From Rhodovarius lipocyclicus (lineage in GTDB: Bacteria > Pseudomonadota > Alphaproteobacteria > Acetobacterales > Acetobacteraceae): a stretch of 64,000 bases of DNA. Each line of letters begins with the position of its first letter. Positions within the stretch are counted from its first letter, which is position 1. Under the pieces are notes generated by a model. The model was given only the letters and a program-made list of their open reading frames with translations, was not told the origin of the DNA and made no database searches. This document shows, piece after piece, positions 1 to 9,606 of the stretch. The stretch spans positions 62,001-126,000 of the forward strand of contig NZ_JAAABL010000001.1 of NCBI RefSeq assembly GCF_009900765.1. Direction: 5' to 3'. The position numbers and the translations under genes were made by a program.

Positions 1-233
1 GTGACCGGCACGGTGGCGAAGGCGCTGCGGCTGACCAGCCCGTCGCGTTCCAGGCTGCGCAGCGTCTGCGCCAGCATCTTCTGCGACAACCCCTCCACCT
101 CTCGCCGCAGGCGGTTGAAGCGCATGGGCTCGCGCGCCAGCAGCCCCAGCAGCAGCACCGCCCATTTGTCGGCGATGCGGTCCAGCACCATCCGGGTCGG
201 GCAATTGGCGCTGTAGGCGTCGGGCAGTTGCAT
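1..233 (-). CDS. HxlR-family winged-helix transcriptional regulator (3' end outside window)
   Basis: The reverse strand from ATG at 233 encodes about 77 residues that run off the left edge. They begin MQLPDAYSANCPTRMVLDRI and continue through DKWAVLLL, MRFNRLRREVEGLSQKML and LRSLERDGLVSR. This is the HxlR pattern: an N-terminal cysteine in a NCPT context, a helix-turn-helix, then the wing. Some family members use that cysteine to sense electrophiles or quinones, but this is only a possibility here. The gene is divergent from the NAD(P)-binding reductase at 337 with about 100 bp between them, a common regulator/target arrangement. It probably controls that gene and itself. Confidence 0.85.
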   Translation of the reverse strand, partial: MQLPDAYSANCPTRMVLDRIADKWAVLLLGLLAREPMRFNRLRREVEGLSQKMLAQTLRSLERDGLVSRSAFATVPV

Positions 234-291
234 GCGGTTTCCTCGCGGTAACCAGGTGAGGTTGCGGTGCGTTCTTTACACGCTGGGGAAC

Positions 292-326
292 GATACGCCA
301 CTTGGTATCCCATAGAAACCACCAAG
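292..326. promoter_or_regulatory. Candidate operator between hxlR-type gene and reductase
   Basis: Two overlapping inverted repeats lie in the divergent gap. GATAC (292-296) pairs with GTATC (305-309), and CTTGGT (301-306) pairs with ACCAAG (321-326). The second overlaps the Shine-Dalgarno region of the gene at 337. HxlR proteins bind short inverted repeats, so this is a plausible site, but it is unsupported beyond symmetry and position. Confidence 0.3.
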
Positions 327-336
327 GACGCATTCC

Positions 337-945
337 ATGCGCATCGCTCTCATCGGCGCCACCGGCAATGCCGGCTCCCGCATCCTCGCGGAACTGTCGC
401 GCCGCGGCCATGCCGTCACCGCCATCTCCCGCAATCCGGCCAAGACCCCTGCCCTGCCCGGCGTCACGGCGCGCCAGGGCGATGTGTTCGACCAGGCGGG
501 CCTCGCGGCCATCCTGGCCGGGCATGACGCGGTCATCAGCGCCGTGCATTTCCTGGCGAGCGACGCCAAAACGCTGATCGGGGCCGTGAAAACCTCCGGC
601 GTGCCGCGCTATCTGGTGGTGGGCGGCGCCGGCAGCCTGGAGGTGGCGCCGGGCAAGCGCCTGGTCGATCAGCCGGACTTCCCGCCGCAATACCATGCCG
701 AGGCCAGCGCCGGCGCGGCCTTCCTGGACCTGCTGCGGGCCGAGACGGAGCTGGACTGGACCTTCCTCTCCCCCTCCGCCCTGTTCACCCCCGGTGAGCG
801 CACGGGCAAGTTCCGCCTGGGCACCGACCAGTTGCTGGTGAATGAGAAGGGCAGCGGCATCTCCTTCGAGGACTACGCCATCGCCTTGGCGGATGAGCTG
901 GAAAAACCCGCCCACTCCCGCCAGCGCTTCACAGTGGGCTACTGA
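337..945 (+). CDS. NAD(P)-dependent oxidoreductase, atypical SDR/NmrA-like
   Basis: A 202-residue protein with the Rossmann start MRIALIGATGNAGSRILAEL (the GATGNxGSRI form of the dinucleotide loop) followed by SRNPAKT. It is of the NAD(P)H-binding, YwnB/NmrA-like single-domain type. The middle contains VVGGAGSLEV and DWTFLSPSALF, also typical of that group. Relatives act as flavin or quinone reductases or as redox sensors, and the substrate is unknown here. It is divergent from an HxlR regulator, so it is probably induced by a reactive small molecule. Its last 17 bases overlap the end of the convergent oxyR gene. Confidence 0.8.
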   Translation: MRIALIGATGNAGSRILAELSRRGHAVTAISRNPAKTPALPGVTARQGDVFDQAGLAAILAGHDAVISAVHFLASDAKTLIGAVKTSGVPRYLVVGGAGSLEVAPGKRLVDQPDFPPQYHAEASAGAAFLDLLRAETELDWTFLSPSALFTPGERTGKFRLGTDQLLVNEKGSGISFEDYAIALADELEKPAHSRQRFTVGY

Positions 946-1819
946 AGCCCGCCAGGCGGTCGCGGATCACGCCAGAGACCGCATCCACGGCTTCGCGGCG
1001 CGGAAAGGCGTTGCGCCACACCAGGCGCACCAGCCGGCCCGCGCCGCCCTCCAGCGGGCGCAGCACCAGCCCGGCATCCTGCGCCGCCCCGGCGGCCAGG
1101 CCGGGGATCAGTGTGGTGCCATAGCCGGCGGCCACCATGTTCAACAGCGTTGGCAGGCTGGCGGCGCGCAGCAGCGGTTCCTCCGGCCCGGTGGCGCGGC
1201 AGACCGACAGCGCCTGTTCGCGCAGGCAATGCCCATCGGCCAGCACCAGCACATCGGGGGCGAGTTCTGCCTCCGACACGCGCTCCCGCCCGGCCAGGGC
1301 GTGGTCGGGCGGCAGGGCGGCCAGGAAGGGTTCCTCGAACAGCGGCAGGCTGGACAGGTCGGTGCCGTCGGGCTCCGTGGCCAGCAGGGCGGCGTCCAGC
1401 TCATGCGCGCGCAGCCCGGCCAGCAGGGCGTTGGTCACATCCTCCCACGGTTCCAGCCGCAGGGCGGGCAGCGCCTGGCGGATCGGCCCGAACACCAGTG
1501 GCAGCAGATACGGCGCGAGGGTGGGGATCACCCCCAGCCGGAAGCGCCCGGCCAGCGGGTCCCGCGCGCAGCGGGCGCCTTCCTGCACGGCTTCCACCGC
1601 CGCCACGGCGGCCTGGAATCGCGGCAGCATCTCCCGCCCCTGCGGGGTCAGCGCCACGCCGCGCCCGCCGCGCTCGAACAGGGTCACGCCCAGCTCCTCC
1701 TCCAGCTTGCGCAGCTGGGTGGACAGGGTGGGCTGGCTGACGGCGCAGGCCTCGGCGGCGCGGCCGAAATGCAGGTGCTCGGCCACGGCCAGCACATATT
1801 GCAGTTCACGCAGGTTCAT
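929..1819 (-). CDS. oxyR: OxyR hydrogen-peroxide-responsive LysR regulator
   Basis: A 296-residue LysR protein. The N-terminal helix-turn-helix (about residues 1-60) reads LHFGRAAEACAVSQPTLSTQ, the OxyR version. The regulatory domain holds DGHCLREQALSVC, placing cysteines at 198 and 207. These match the Cys199/Cys208 disulfide switch of E. coli OxyR almost exactly, so a peroxide-sensing role is well supported. An in-frame ATG lies nine bases upstream at 1828. I prefer 1819 because family members start MNLREL. It is divergent from the catalase at 1934, the expected target. Confidence 0.93.
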   Translation of the reverse strand: MNLRELQYVLAVAEHLHFGRAAEACAVSQPTLSTQLRKLEEELGVTLFERGGRGVALTPQGREMLPRFQAAVAAVEAVQEGARCARDPLAGRFRLGVIPTLAPYLLPLVFGPIRQALPALRLEPWEDVTNALLAGLRAHELDAALLATEPDGTDLSSLPLFEEPFLAALPPDHALAGRERVSEAELAPDVLVLADGHCLREQALSVCRATGPEEPLLRAASLPTLLNMVAAGYGTTLIPGLAAGAAQDAGLVLRPLEGGAGRLVRLVWRNAFPRREAVDAVSGVIRDRLAGFSSPL

Positions 1820-1828
1820 GCGGGCCAT

Positions 1829-1853
1829 GATAGCGCAATCAGCCCCGGCTATC
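1829..1853. promoter_or_regulatory. Candidate OxyR binding site in oxyR-katA intergenic region
   Basis: GATAGC (1829-1834) and GCTATC (1848-1853) form a perfect six-base inverted repeat with 13 bases between the arms. It contains the ATAG/CTAT half-sites known from OxyR operators and lies in the 114-bp divergent region, just upstream of the oxyR start. Spacing differs from the textbook four-half-site array, so this is a candidate only. Confidence 0.45.
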
Positions 1854-1933
1854 GGCCCGTTCAGGAACATGAATTTCCAAGACAGCCCCGCCCCCGGTAG
1901 GAATCCTGGCAGAACATTCCTCCAGGAGCCGCC

Positions 1934-3367
1934 ATGCCCCCGCGTCTGACCACCTCCGCCGGTGCGCCCATCGCCGACAACCAGAACAGCCTGACCGCTG
2001 GCCCACGCGGCCCGGTGCTGCTGCAGGACTGGCAACTGATCGAGAAGCTGGCCCACCAGAACCGCGAACGCATCCCCGAGCGCGTGGTGCACGCCAAGGG
2101 CTGGGGCGCCTTCGGCACCCTGACCGTGACGCACGACATCACCCGCTACACCCGCGCCGCCCTGTTCGGCGCGGTGGGCAAGACAACCGAGATGCTGATG
2201 CGCTTCTCGACCGTCGCCGGTGAGCAGGGGGCGGCCGACGCCGAGCGCGACGTGCGCGGCTTCGCGATGAAATTCTACACCGAGGAAGGCAACTGGGACC
2301 TGGTGGGCAACAACACGCCCGTCTTCTTCATCCGCGACCCGCTGAAATTCCCGGATTTCATCCGCACCCAGAAGCGCCACCCGCAGACCAACCTGCGCAG
2401 CCCCACCGCCATGTGGGATTTCTGGTCGCTGAGCCCCGAGAGCCTGCACCAGGTGACCATCCTGATGAGCGACCGCGGCCTGCCCGTGGCGCCCATGTAC
2501 ATGAACGGCTACGGCAGCCACACCTATGGCATGTGGAACGCGGTCGGTGAGCGCGTGTGGGTGAAGTTCCACTTCAAGACCATGCAGGGCCACCGCCACT
2601 ACACCAATGCCGAGGCCGCCGAGGTCATCGGCCGCTCCCGCGAGACCTATCAGGAGGAACTGTTCGGCACGATCTCGCGCGGGGAATTCCCGCGCTGGCG
2701 GCTGCAGATCCAGGTCATGACGCCGGAGCAGGCGGAACAGACCCCCTTCAACCCCTTCGACCTGACCAAGGTCTGGCCGCACGCCGACTTCCCGCTGATC
2801 GACGTGGGCGTGGTGGAGCTGAACCGCAACGCCCGCAACTACTTCGCGGAGATCGAGCAGGCGGCGTTCAGCCCCTCCAACTTCGTGCCGGGCATCGGCG
2901 CCAGCCCGGATAAGATGCTGCAGGCCCGCATCTTCGCCTATGCCGATGCCCACCGGTATCGCCTGGGCACGCATTACGAGGCCCTGCCGGTGAACGCGCC
3001 TAAGTGCCCGGTGCATCACTATCACAAGGACGGGTCGATGCGGTTCTTCCAGAACGACACCGGCAACCCCGATGCCTATTACGAACCCAACAGCATGGGC
3101 GGGCCAGTGCAAGACCCGGGCGTGGCCGAGCCGCCGCTGCCCCTCCAGGGCAACGCCGACCGCTGGAACCACCGCGAGGGCAATGACGATTTCAGCCAGC
3201 CTCGCGCACTGTTCCTGCTGATGGATGCCGGCCAGCGCCAGCGCCTGTTCAGCAACATCGCGGCGGCGATGGGCGGCGTGCCGCGGGCCATCATCGACCG
3301 GCAGATCGCGCTGTTCGACCAGGTGCACCCCGAATACGGCGCCGGGGTGCGCGCGGCCATGGCCTGA
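1934..3367 (+). CDS. katA: Monofunctional haem catalase (small-subunit, clade 3 type)
   Basis: 477 residues, the usual length of small-subunit catalases. The catalytic histidine lies in [12 protein letters not shown], the distal asparagine region is followed by [12 protein letters not shown], and the proximal haem-ligand tyrosine is in [14 protein letters not shown]. It decomposes hydrogen peroxide to water and oxygen, probably in the cytoplasm, as no signal peptide is visible. It is divergent from oxyR and so is probably induced by peroxide. Its stop codon abuts the stop of the convergent antiporter gene with no intergenic base. Confidence 0.96.
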   Translation: MPPRLTTSAGAPIADNQNSLTAGPRGPVLLQDWQLIEKLAHQNRERIPERVVHAKGWGAFGTLTVTHDITRYTRAALFGAVGKTTEMLMRFSTVAGEQGAADAERDVRGFAMKFYTEEGNWDLVGNNTPVFFIRDPLKFPDFIRTQKRHPQTNLRSPTAMWDFWSLSPESLHQVTILMSDRGLPVAPMYMNGYGSHTYGMWNAVGERVWVKFHFKTMQGHRHYTNAEAAEVIGRSRETYQEELFGTISRGEFPRWRLQIQVMTPEQAEQTPFNPFDLTKVWPHADFPLIDVGVVELNRNARNYFAEIEQAAFSPSNFVPGIGASPDKMLQARIFAYADAHRYRLGTHYEALPVNAPKCPVHHYHKDGSMRFFQNDTGNPDAYYEPNSMGGPVQDPGVAEPPLPLQGNADRWNHREGNDDFSQPRALFLLMDAGQRQRLFSNIAAAMGGVPRAIIDRQIALFDQVHPEYGAGVRAAMA

Positions 3368-4954
3368 TCAGTCGCCGCCCACATGGGTGCTGGCCATCTC
3401 CAGCAGGTCCAGATCATGTTCGAGGGCGTGCAGCACCTCATCATGGATCTGGCCCGTCCGGTGCAGGCGGAGCAGCTCCGCCCGCCCGGCGCGGATGGCG
3501 GCCAGCACCACGGAGAAATGCGCGTCCCGCTCGGCGGCCAGCCCCTCGGGCTCGCGGCTGAAACGCTCGGCCACGCGGGCGCGATAGGTGAACTGTTCCA
3601 GCAGGCGCGGGTGGCGCAGCTGGCCCTGGGCATCATGGGCCAGGCGCTTCACCACCTCCGCCTGCACGGCGGTCATGCGCGCGCGGGCCTGGGCGCGCGT
3701 CAGATAGCGGCTGTGGCGGTCCGTGGCGTCCAGCCCCAGCAGATGGATCAGCGGCCCCAGCGTGCTGCCCTGCAACAGCACCGTGACCAGGATGACGGCG
3801 AAGGCCGAGGCCAGGATCAGGTCGCGGCCGGCCATCTCCTCCGGCACCGACAGCGCCACGGCCAGCGTCACCACGCCACGCATCCCCGCCCAACTCAGGA
3901 CGGTGGAGGCCGCGGCCGAAAAGCGCCGGTCGCCATGCTGCGTCACCCGGCAGCGGGCGCTGCGGAAGCCTTCCGCCGCGAAGACATAAATGAAGCGCGA
4001 GACGATCACCGCCAGCACCACCGCCAGCACCGGCGGGCCAAGCAGGGCCAAGGTTTCCCCGGCACCGCCCAGGCGATCCACCACACCGCGCAGCGACAGG
4101 CCGATCAGGATGAACACCATGGCTTCCAGCAGGAAGACCACCACCTCCCACGTCGCGGTGGCGCGCACGCGCACGCCGGCACTGAAGACCTCATGCTGGT
4201 ACCAGCCGAAGACGAGGCCCGCCGCGACCGTGGCGATCACGCCCGACAGGTGCAGCGCCTCGGCCCCCGCATAGGCGGCCCAGGGCAACAGGAAGGTGGA
4301 GACGATCATCAGGTGCGGCTGCTTCAGGCGCGGCAGCAGCCGCACCAGGGCGAAGCCGAAGGCCGTGCCCAGCACCGCCCCGCCCAGCGCCAGCCAGGTG
4401 AAGGTCACCACCGCCTCGCCCAGGCTGAAGGTGCCGGTCAGCGCGGCGGCCACCGCGAAGCGGAACAGCACGAGGCCGGAGGCATCGTTGAGCAGGCTCT
4501 CGCCTTCCAGCATCACGGTCAGGCGGCGGGGCAGGCGCACGCGCTCCAGCACCGCCTTGGCGGCCACGGCATCGGGCGGCGAGACCACCGCCCCCAGCGC
4601 GAAGCAAGCGGCCCAGGGCAGGCCCGGCACCACCCAATGCACCACCACCCCCACCAGCAGGGTGGTGAAGATCACGGCACCCACCGCCAGGCTCAGAATC
4701 CCCGCGATGTTGCGCTTGAAGTCCGACAGCACGGTGAAATAGGCGCTGACCATCAGCAGCGGCGGCAGGAACAGCAGCAAGACCAGTTCATGGTCCAGTT
4801 CCAGCACCGGCGCGCCAGGCAGGAAGGCCAGGGCGATGCCGCCCAGGATCAGGGCGGCGGCGGGCGGCAGGCGCAGGCGTTGCGCCAGCCATTCCAGGCC
4901 CATGACGGCCACCAGCAGGAACAGGATGAATTCGAAGGTCGCAACAGGATGCAT
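3368..4954 (-). CDS. Na+/H+ antiporter, CPA1 family
   Basis: 528 residues. About twelve hydrophobic segments fill the first ~400 residues, followed by a charged cytoplasmic tail of about 120. Diagnostic stretches are GAVVSPPDAVAAKAVLERVRLP and EGESLLNDASGLVLFRFAV, which carry the Asp and Glu/Asn-Asp residues of the ion site. This is the bacterial NhaP/YjcE-type CPA1 exchanger, which expels Na+ or K+ for H+ at the inner membrane. It stands alone between katA and the hyu-region binding protein. The exact cation is not predictable. Confidence 0.9.
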   Translation of the reverse strand: MHPVATFEFILFLLVAVMGLEWLAQRLRLPPAAALILGGIALAFLPGAPVLELDHELVLLLFLPPLLMVSAYFTVLSDFKRNIAGILSLAVGAVIFTTLLVGVVVHWVVPGLPWAACFALGAVVSPPDAVAAKAVLERVRLPRRLTVMLEGESLLNDASGLVLFRFAVAAALTGTFSLGEAVVTFTWLALGGAVLGTAFGFALVRLLPRLKQPHLMIVSTFLLPWAAYAGAEALHLSGVIATVAAGLVFGWYQHEVFSAGVRVRATATWEVVVFLLEAMVFILIGLSLRGVVDRLGGAGETLALLGPPVLAVVLAVIVSRFIYVFAAEGFRSARCRVTQHGDRRFSAAASTVLSWAGMRGVVTLAVALSVPEEMAGRDLILASAFAVILVTVLLQGSTLGPLIHLLGLDATDRHSRYLTRAQARARMTAVQAEVVKRLAHDAQGQLRHPRLLEQFTYRARVAERFSREPEGLAAERDAHFSVVLAAIRAGRAELLRLHRTGQIHDEVLHALEHDLDLLEMASTHVGGD

Positions 4955-5002
4955 GCCCCCTGATGCGCGAGGCAGCCCGCCCCGCGCAAGAAGGCTTGTG
5001 CT

Positions 5003-5965
5003 TTAATCCGTCACTTCCACCCGAGCGTCGCGCACCACCTGCTGCCAACGGGCCATGTCGGCGCGCCAGACAGCGTCGAACTCGGCCGGGCCCGCGACCG
5101 CGACCTCGGCGCCCAGGTTCTTCAGTTTGCGCTGGCCATCGGGCGACAGCGCCGTCTCGCGGATCGCGGCCGACAGGCGCTCGGTCACGGCCGGGTCCAT
5201 CCGCGCCGGGCCGAACACGCCCACCCAGCTGGTCACCACGAAATCGGGCATGCCGGCCTCGGCCATGGTGGGGACATCCGGCAGGGATTCGACCCGCGCC
5301 GGAGACGTCACGGCCAGCGCGCGCATGTTGCCCGACTGGATCTGCCCGATCACGGAGGGCAAATTGTCGAACATCACGTCCACCAGCCCGGCATTGATGT
5401 CGATCTGCACCTGCGCGCCCCCGCGATAGGGCACATGGGTCATGTTCAGCCCCGTGCGCAGGCGGAACAGCTCCCCGGTCAGATGGATCGAAGTGCCGGC
5501 GCCCTGGGAGCCGAAGGTGATGCCGCGCGGCTTGGCGCGGGACTGGGTGATGAACTCCTGCACCGTGCGGGCCGGGTTGTCGGCCTTCACCACCATCACA
5601 TTGGCGAATTCCGCGATGCGCGCGACAGCCGTGAAATCGCGCGCCGTGTCGAAGGGCAAATTGCGCCGCACGGCGGGGGTGACGCCATGGGTGCCCGCGC
5701 CGCCGATCAGCAAGGTGGTGCCATCGGGGTTGGCGCGCGCCACCGCCTCGCTGCCGATCGAGCCGCCGGCGCCCGGCCGGTTTTCCACCACCACCGGGTT
5801 GCCCAGGCGCTGCTGGATGCCCTCGGCCAGGGCGCGGCCCACCAGGTCGAACGACCCGCCAGCCGTGTAGCCCACCACCAGGCGCACCGTGCGCGAGGCG
5901 TCCCAACCCTGCGCCAGCGCGGGCGAGGCCAAGGCGGTGGCGGCCAGGAATGCGCGTCTTCTCAT
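5003..5965 (-). CDS. Bug-type tripartite tricarboxylate transporter solute-binding protein
   Basis: 320 residues starting MRRRAFLAATALASPALAQG, a twin-arginine-like or Sec signal with a cleavage site after ALAQ. The mature part has the Bug/TctC hallmarks: RLVVGYTAGGSFDLVGR, VVENRPGAGGSIG, FGSQGAGTSIHLTGELF and HVPYRGGAQVQIDINAG. It is a periplasmic binding protein for small carboxylates or amides. The start overlaps the hyuB stop by four bases, so it is the last gene of the hyu operon and probably binds the operon's substrate or product. No TctA/TctB membrane genes are present in this window. Confidence 0.9.
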   Translation of the reverse strand: MRRRAFLAATALASPALAQGWDASRTVRLVVGYTAGGSFDLVGRALAEGIQQRLGNPVVVENRPGAGGSIGSEAVARANPDGTTLLIGGAGTHGVTPAVRRNLPFDTARDFTAVARIAEFANVMVVKADNPARTVQEFITQSRAKPRGITFGSQGAGTSIHLTGELFRLRTGLNMTHVPYRGGAQVQIDINAGLVDVMFDNLPSVIGQIQSGNMRALAVTSPARVESLPDVPTMAEAGMPDFVVTSWVGVFGPARMDPAVTERLSAAIRETALSPDGQRKLKNLGAEVAVAGPAEFDAVWRADMARWQQVVRDARVEVTD

Positions 5966-7542
5966 GCGGGTGTCCCCCATCCCCCGGCCCCGCCGGTGGC
6001 CATCACCAGCCGGTCGCCGGTTTGTAGAACCGTGCTCAGTTTCGAGCGGATTTCCTCACGCCGACCATCGGCGCGCAGCACATGCGCCTCCGAGACCTGG
6101 CCATCGCCACCGCCCGCCGCGCCGCGCGCGGGGTGGAAGTGCCGCTCGCCGCGGAAGGTCAGCGTCAGCGGGCCGCGCAGCACCTCATATTCGCGGATGG
6201 TGCCGCAGCCGCCCGGGTGCAGCCCCACCCCGCCCGAGCCGCGCCGCACCGCCAGCCGGTGCACGCGCACGGGGGCATCCATCTCCATCGCCTCGGCGGG
6301 CTGGTTCATGGTGTTGCCGATATCGGTCGAGACACAGTTCACGCCCGGGCGTTCGGCGCTGCCGCCGCTGCCGCCCTGCATCGCCTCCGTCACCACGAAG
6401 GCGGCACCGTTCCCGTCCCGCCCCGACAGCGCCATCACCACGCTGACGCCGGAATTGGCGGCGGGGATGCGGTCCGGCAGGGCCTGGGCCAGGGCGCCGA
6501 GGATGGCATTGGTCAGCAGCTTCACCGTGGCCGTGCGGGCGTTCACGGCGGCCGGCGCGCGGGGGTTCAGCAGCGAGCCCTCGGGCAGAATGACGGTCAG
6601 CGGGCGGAAGCAGCCGCCATTGTTCGGAATGTCGGCCCCCGTCACGGCGCGGATGGCGAAATAGGCGCCCGCCATCACCCCCGCCGGCACGGCGTTCACC
6701 GGCCCCTTCACCTGCGGCGAGGTGCCGGTGAAATCGAGCGTGATGGTGTCGTCCTTCACGGTCACGGTCACGCGCAGCGGCACCGGCTGGTCCAGCACGA
6801 CGCCGTCATTGTCCAGCGCGTCCTCATACACCCATTGGCCGTCGGGCATGGCGCGGATGGCGGCGCGTGTGGCGGCCTCGGCGCGGTCCACCAACTCCCG
6901 CATCATCGCGGTCAGGGGGGCGGCGCCATGGCGGGCCGCCAGCTCCTGCAGGCGCGTCACGGCGGCGCGGCAGGCGGCGATCTGCGCGTTCAGATCCCAC
7001 TCGAAGGCATCGGGGGTGCGGATGTTGCAGGCGATGATGCGCAGGATCTGCTCATCCACCACCCCATCGCGGCCGAGGCGCAGGGGCGGCAGGCGCAGCC
7101 CCTCATGGAAGATCTCGGTGGCGTTGGTGGGCACAGAGCCGGGGGTCAGCCCGCCCATATCCTGGTGATGGAAGATGGTGCCGGCCAGCGCCACCACCTC
7201 ACCATCCACGAAGACCGGCATCATCAGCGACACGTCCGGGATATGCGTGCCGCCATCATACGGGTCGTTCATCGCGTAGATGTCGCCGGGACGCATGGTC
7301 GCCAGCGGGTATTGCCGCAGCAGCCGCTGCACGGCGGGCAGCAGGCAGCCCAGCAGCAAGGGCAGAGAGACGGACTGCGCCATCACCGTGCCGTCCGGCA
7401 GGAAGATGCTGGCCGAGGCGTCGTTCGCCTCCCGCACGATGGGCGAGACAGCGCTGCGCAGCATGATGCCCTGCATTTCCTCCGCAATGCCTTCCAGGCG
7501 GCGGCGGATGATTTCCAGCGTTGCCGGGTCATGCTGGGTCAT
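5962..7542 (-). CDS. hyuB: Hydantoinase B / N-methylhydantoinase subunit
   Basis: 526 residues beginning MTQHDPATLEIIRRRLEGIA. Signatures of the HyuB half of ATP-dependent hydantoinase/oxoprolinase follow: MLRSAVSPIVREANDASASI, NDPYDGGTHIPDVSLMMPVF, HHQDMGGLTPGSVP and, near the end, RGSGGVGLHPGGCGTIREYE. With HyuA it hydrolyses a cyclic amide bond using ATP. The start overlaps the hyuA stop by four bases (ATGA), so the two are translationally coupled. A longer reading frame continues upstream in another gene's shadow, but homology begins at this ATG. Confidence 0.93.
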   Translation of the reverse strand: MTQHDPATLEIIRRRLEGIAEEMQGIMLRSAVSPIVREANDASASIFLPDGTVMAQSVSLPLLLGCLLPAVQRLLRQYPLATMRPGDIYAMNDPYDGGTHIPDVSLMMPVFVDGEVVALAGTIFHHQDMGGLTPGSVPTNATEIFHEGLRLPPLRLGRDGVVDEQILRIIACNIRTPDAFEWDLNAQIAACRAAVTRLQELAARHGAAPLTAMMRELVDRAEAATRAAIRAMPDGQWVYEDALDNDGVVLDQPVPLRVTVTVKDDTITLDFTGTSPQVKGPVNAVPAGVMAGAYFAIRAVTGADIPNNGGCFRPLTVILPEGSLLNPRAPAAVNARTATVKLLTNAILGALAQALPDRIPAANSGVSVVMALSGRDGNGAAFVVTEAMQGGSGGSAERPGVNCVSTDIGNTMNQPAEAMEMDAPVRVHRLAVRRGSGGVGLHPGGCGTIREYEVLRGPLTLTFRGERHFHPARGAAGGGDGQVSEAHVLRADGRREEIRSKLSTVLQTGDRLVMATGGAGGWGTPA

Positions 7543-9554
7543 GCCGTTTTCTCCAGCAGCAGATGAGAGGGATGGACCGTCAGCACCCAGCCGGGCGGGA
7601 TGATGGTGGTGCTGTCCGCCTGCTCGATGATGGCGGGGCCGGTCAGGCGCTGGCCGGGCGCCAGCCGCGCGCGGTGCAGCACCGGCACCTCCAGCGCCTG
7701 GCCCGCGATGGTGGCAGGGCGGGTGCCATCCGGGGTCGAGGCATGGCTGGGCCAGGCCATGGCGGCGGCAGGCGGGCGGGCGCGCTGCACCACCCGCAAT
7801 TCCACCAGCCGCACCGGGGCATCGCGGGTGTGGCCATAGGTGGCGCGATGCGCCTCGATGAAGCCCCGGCGGATCGCCTCGCCCGGCGTGTCGCAGCCCA
7901 GGGGCACCGCCACTTCCAGCGTGTGGCCCTGGCCCATGAAGCTGGCGGCGGCGGAGATCTCGGTCTCGGTGGCGGCGGCACCCTCGGCGGCCATGGCGGC
8001 GGCGCAGCGGGCGCTCAGGCCCGCGATGGCGTCGCGCAAGCGGGCCTCCGGCAGGCGCTCCAGAGAGCGGAAGAAGCACTGGGTGGCATCGTGTTCCAGC
8101 GGCGCTTCCAGCAGGCCGGTCGCGGCCAGCACGCCGGGGGCGGCGGGTACCACGATGCGGTCCATGCCCAGATCCTCGGCGATGGCCGCCGCATGCAGCC
8201 CGCCGCCACCGCCCGCGGGCAGCAGGGGGAAGTCGCGCGGGTCGATGCCGCGCGCGACGGTCATCTGGCGCACCGCCTCCGCCATCGTGGCGTTGATGAC
8301 GCGGTGGATGGCGGTCGCGGCCTGGATCACGGTCAGGCCCAGGGGCTCGGCGATGTCCTTGCGGATGGCGGCCTCGGCCAGGGTCGGGTCCAGGCGCAGC
8401 TCGCCATTGGCGAAGCGCGTGGGGTCCACCAGCCCCAGCACCACGGAGGCATCGAGCACCGTGGGCCGCGTGCCGCCGCGCCCATAGCAGGCCGGCCCCG
8501 GATCGGCGCCGGCCGAGCGCGGGCCCACCCGCAGCCCCCCCGCCGCGTCGATCCAGGCGATGGAGCCGCCGCCCGCGGCCACTGCCAGCACATCGGCCGT
8601 CGGCACCCGCACCGGGAACTGGCCGATGCGGCCATCATGGCGCAGGGCGGGCGTGCCGTTCTCGATCAGCGCCACATCGGCGCTGGTGCCGCCCACATCG
8701 ATGGACACGCCGCGCTGGAACCCGGCATCCCGCAGCACACTGGCCGCCCCGATCGCCGCCGCCGAGGGGCCGGACAGCGTGAGGCGGATCGGCCGCCCCC
8801 GCGCCGCCGCCGCCCCCAGCAGCCCGCCGCGCGAGTGCATCACCTGCAAGGGCACCGCCACCCCCTGCCCGGTCAGGATGGTTTCGATGCGGCCCAGATA
8901 GTCGCTCATCACCGGCTTCAGCGCGGCGTCGAAGACGGTGGCGCAGCTGCGCTCGTATTCGCGAATGGCCGGGTCCACCTCGGACGACAGCGACACGGCC
9001 AGGCCCGGCGCCTCGCGCGCCACGATCTCCCGCGCGCGCTGTTCGTGGGCGGGGTTCAGGAAGGCGAACAGGAAGGAAATGGCGATGGCCTGCACGCCCT
9101 GGGCCAGCAGGGCGCGCACGGCGGCGGCCACCCCGGCCTCGTCCAGGGGCGCGATCTCCTCGCCCTCCGGCCCGATGCGGCCGGCGACACCCAGGCGGCG
9201 TTCGGCCGGCACCACATCCACCGGCGTCTGCGGCCCGAAGCTGAGGTCGTAGTTGGAGGCGCGGACCATCCGCCCGATCTCCAGCACATCCTCGAACCCT
9301 TCGGTGGTGATCAGGCCGACGCGCGCGGCCGTGCCCTCCAGGATGGCGTTGGTCGCCACCGTGGTGCCGTGCAGGAAACGGGCGACGGCGTCCCCTTCCC
9401 CATCCCCCAGCAAGCGGGCCAGGGCCACGCCCACCGCCTGGGCGGGGTCTTTGGGCGTGCTGGGGACTTTCAGCAGCCGGGTGCTGCCATCCGATGCGCG
9501 GCACACCGCATCCGTGAAGGTGCCGCCGATGTCGATGCCGATTTCGTATGTCAC
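7539..9554 (-). CDS. hyuA: Hydantoinase A / ATP-binding N-methylhydantoinase subunit
   Basis: 671 residues starting MTYEIGIDIGGTFTDAVCRA, the ASKHA-type phosphate loop of HyuA/5-oxoprolinase. Further family motifs are HGTTVATNAILEG, GLITTEGFEDVLEIGR, SIDVGGTSADVALI and VVPAAPGVLAATGLL. HyuA couples ATP cleavage to opening of a five-membered cyclic amide (hydantoins, N-methylhydantoin, 5-oxoproline or related rings) together with HyuB. A 52-bp gap separates it from the upstream cupin gene and contains an inverted repeat, suggesting an extra internal promoter. Confidence 0.93.
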   Translation of the reverse strand: MTYEIGIDIGGTFTDAVCRASDGSTRLLKVPSTPKDPAQAVGVALARLLGDGEGDAVARFLHGTTVATNAILEGTAARVGLITTEGFEDVLEIGRMVRASNYDLSFGPQTPVDVVPAERRLGVAGRIGPEGEEIAPLDEAGVAAAVRALLAQGVQAIAISFLFAFLNPAHEQRAREIVAREAPGLAVSLSSEVDPAIREYERSCATVFDAALKPVMSDYLGRIETILTGQGVAVPLQVMHSRGGLLGAAAARGRPIRLTLSGPSAAAIGAASVLRDAGFQRGVSIDVGGTSADVALIENGTPALRHDGRIGQFPVRVPTADVLAVAAGGGSIAWIDAAGGLRVGPRSAGADPGPACYGRGGTRPTVLDASVVLGLVDPTRFANGELRLDPTLAEAAIRKDIAEPLGLTVIQAATAIHRVINATMAEAVRQMTVARGIDPRDFPLLPAGGGGGLHAAAIAEDLGMDRIVVPAAPGVLAATGLLEAPLEHDATQCFFRSLERLPEARLRDAIAGLSARCAAAMAAEGAAATETEISAAASFMGQGHTLEVAVPLGCDTPGEAIRRGFIEAHRATYGHTRDAPVRLVELRVVQRARPPAAAMAWPSHASTPDGTRPATIAGQALEVPVLHRARLAPGQRLTGPAIIEQADSTTIIPPGWVLTVHPSHLLLEKTA

Positions 9555-9575
9555 GGCGGTAAGGTTCCTGTCGGA

Positions 9576-9586
9576 TTGTCAGACAG
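9576..9586. promoter_or_regulatory. Candidate GntR/FCD operator in front of hyuA
   Basis: TTGTCAGACAG differs by one base from the palindrome TTGTC-N-GACAA found at 53956-53966, and resembles TTGTCTGGCAA in front of the gntR gene at 25767. It sits 22 bp upstream of the hyuA ATG inside an otherwise tight operon. FCD-type GntR proteins bind repeats of this form, so an internal regulated promoter is plausible. Confidence 0.4.
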
Positions 9587-9606
9587 TCAACCCCGCTGGA
9601 ACAGCG

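Noticed and set aside
1-216. Plus-strand ORF at the left edge
   Set aside because: Ser/Arg-rich shadow of the HxlR gene on the opposite strand.
929-3328. Very long open frame on the reverse strand through katA
   Set aside because: It is antisense to a clear catalase and has a low-complexity His/Arg/Gly-rich translation caused by high GC. Only its last part (929-1819) is the real oxyR gene.
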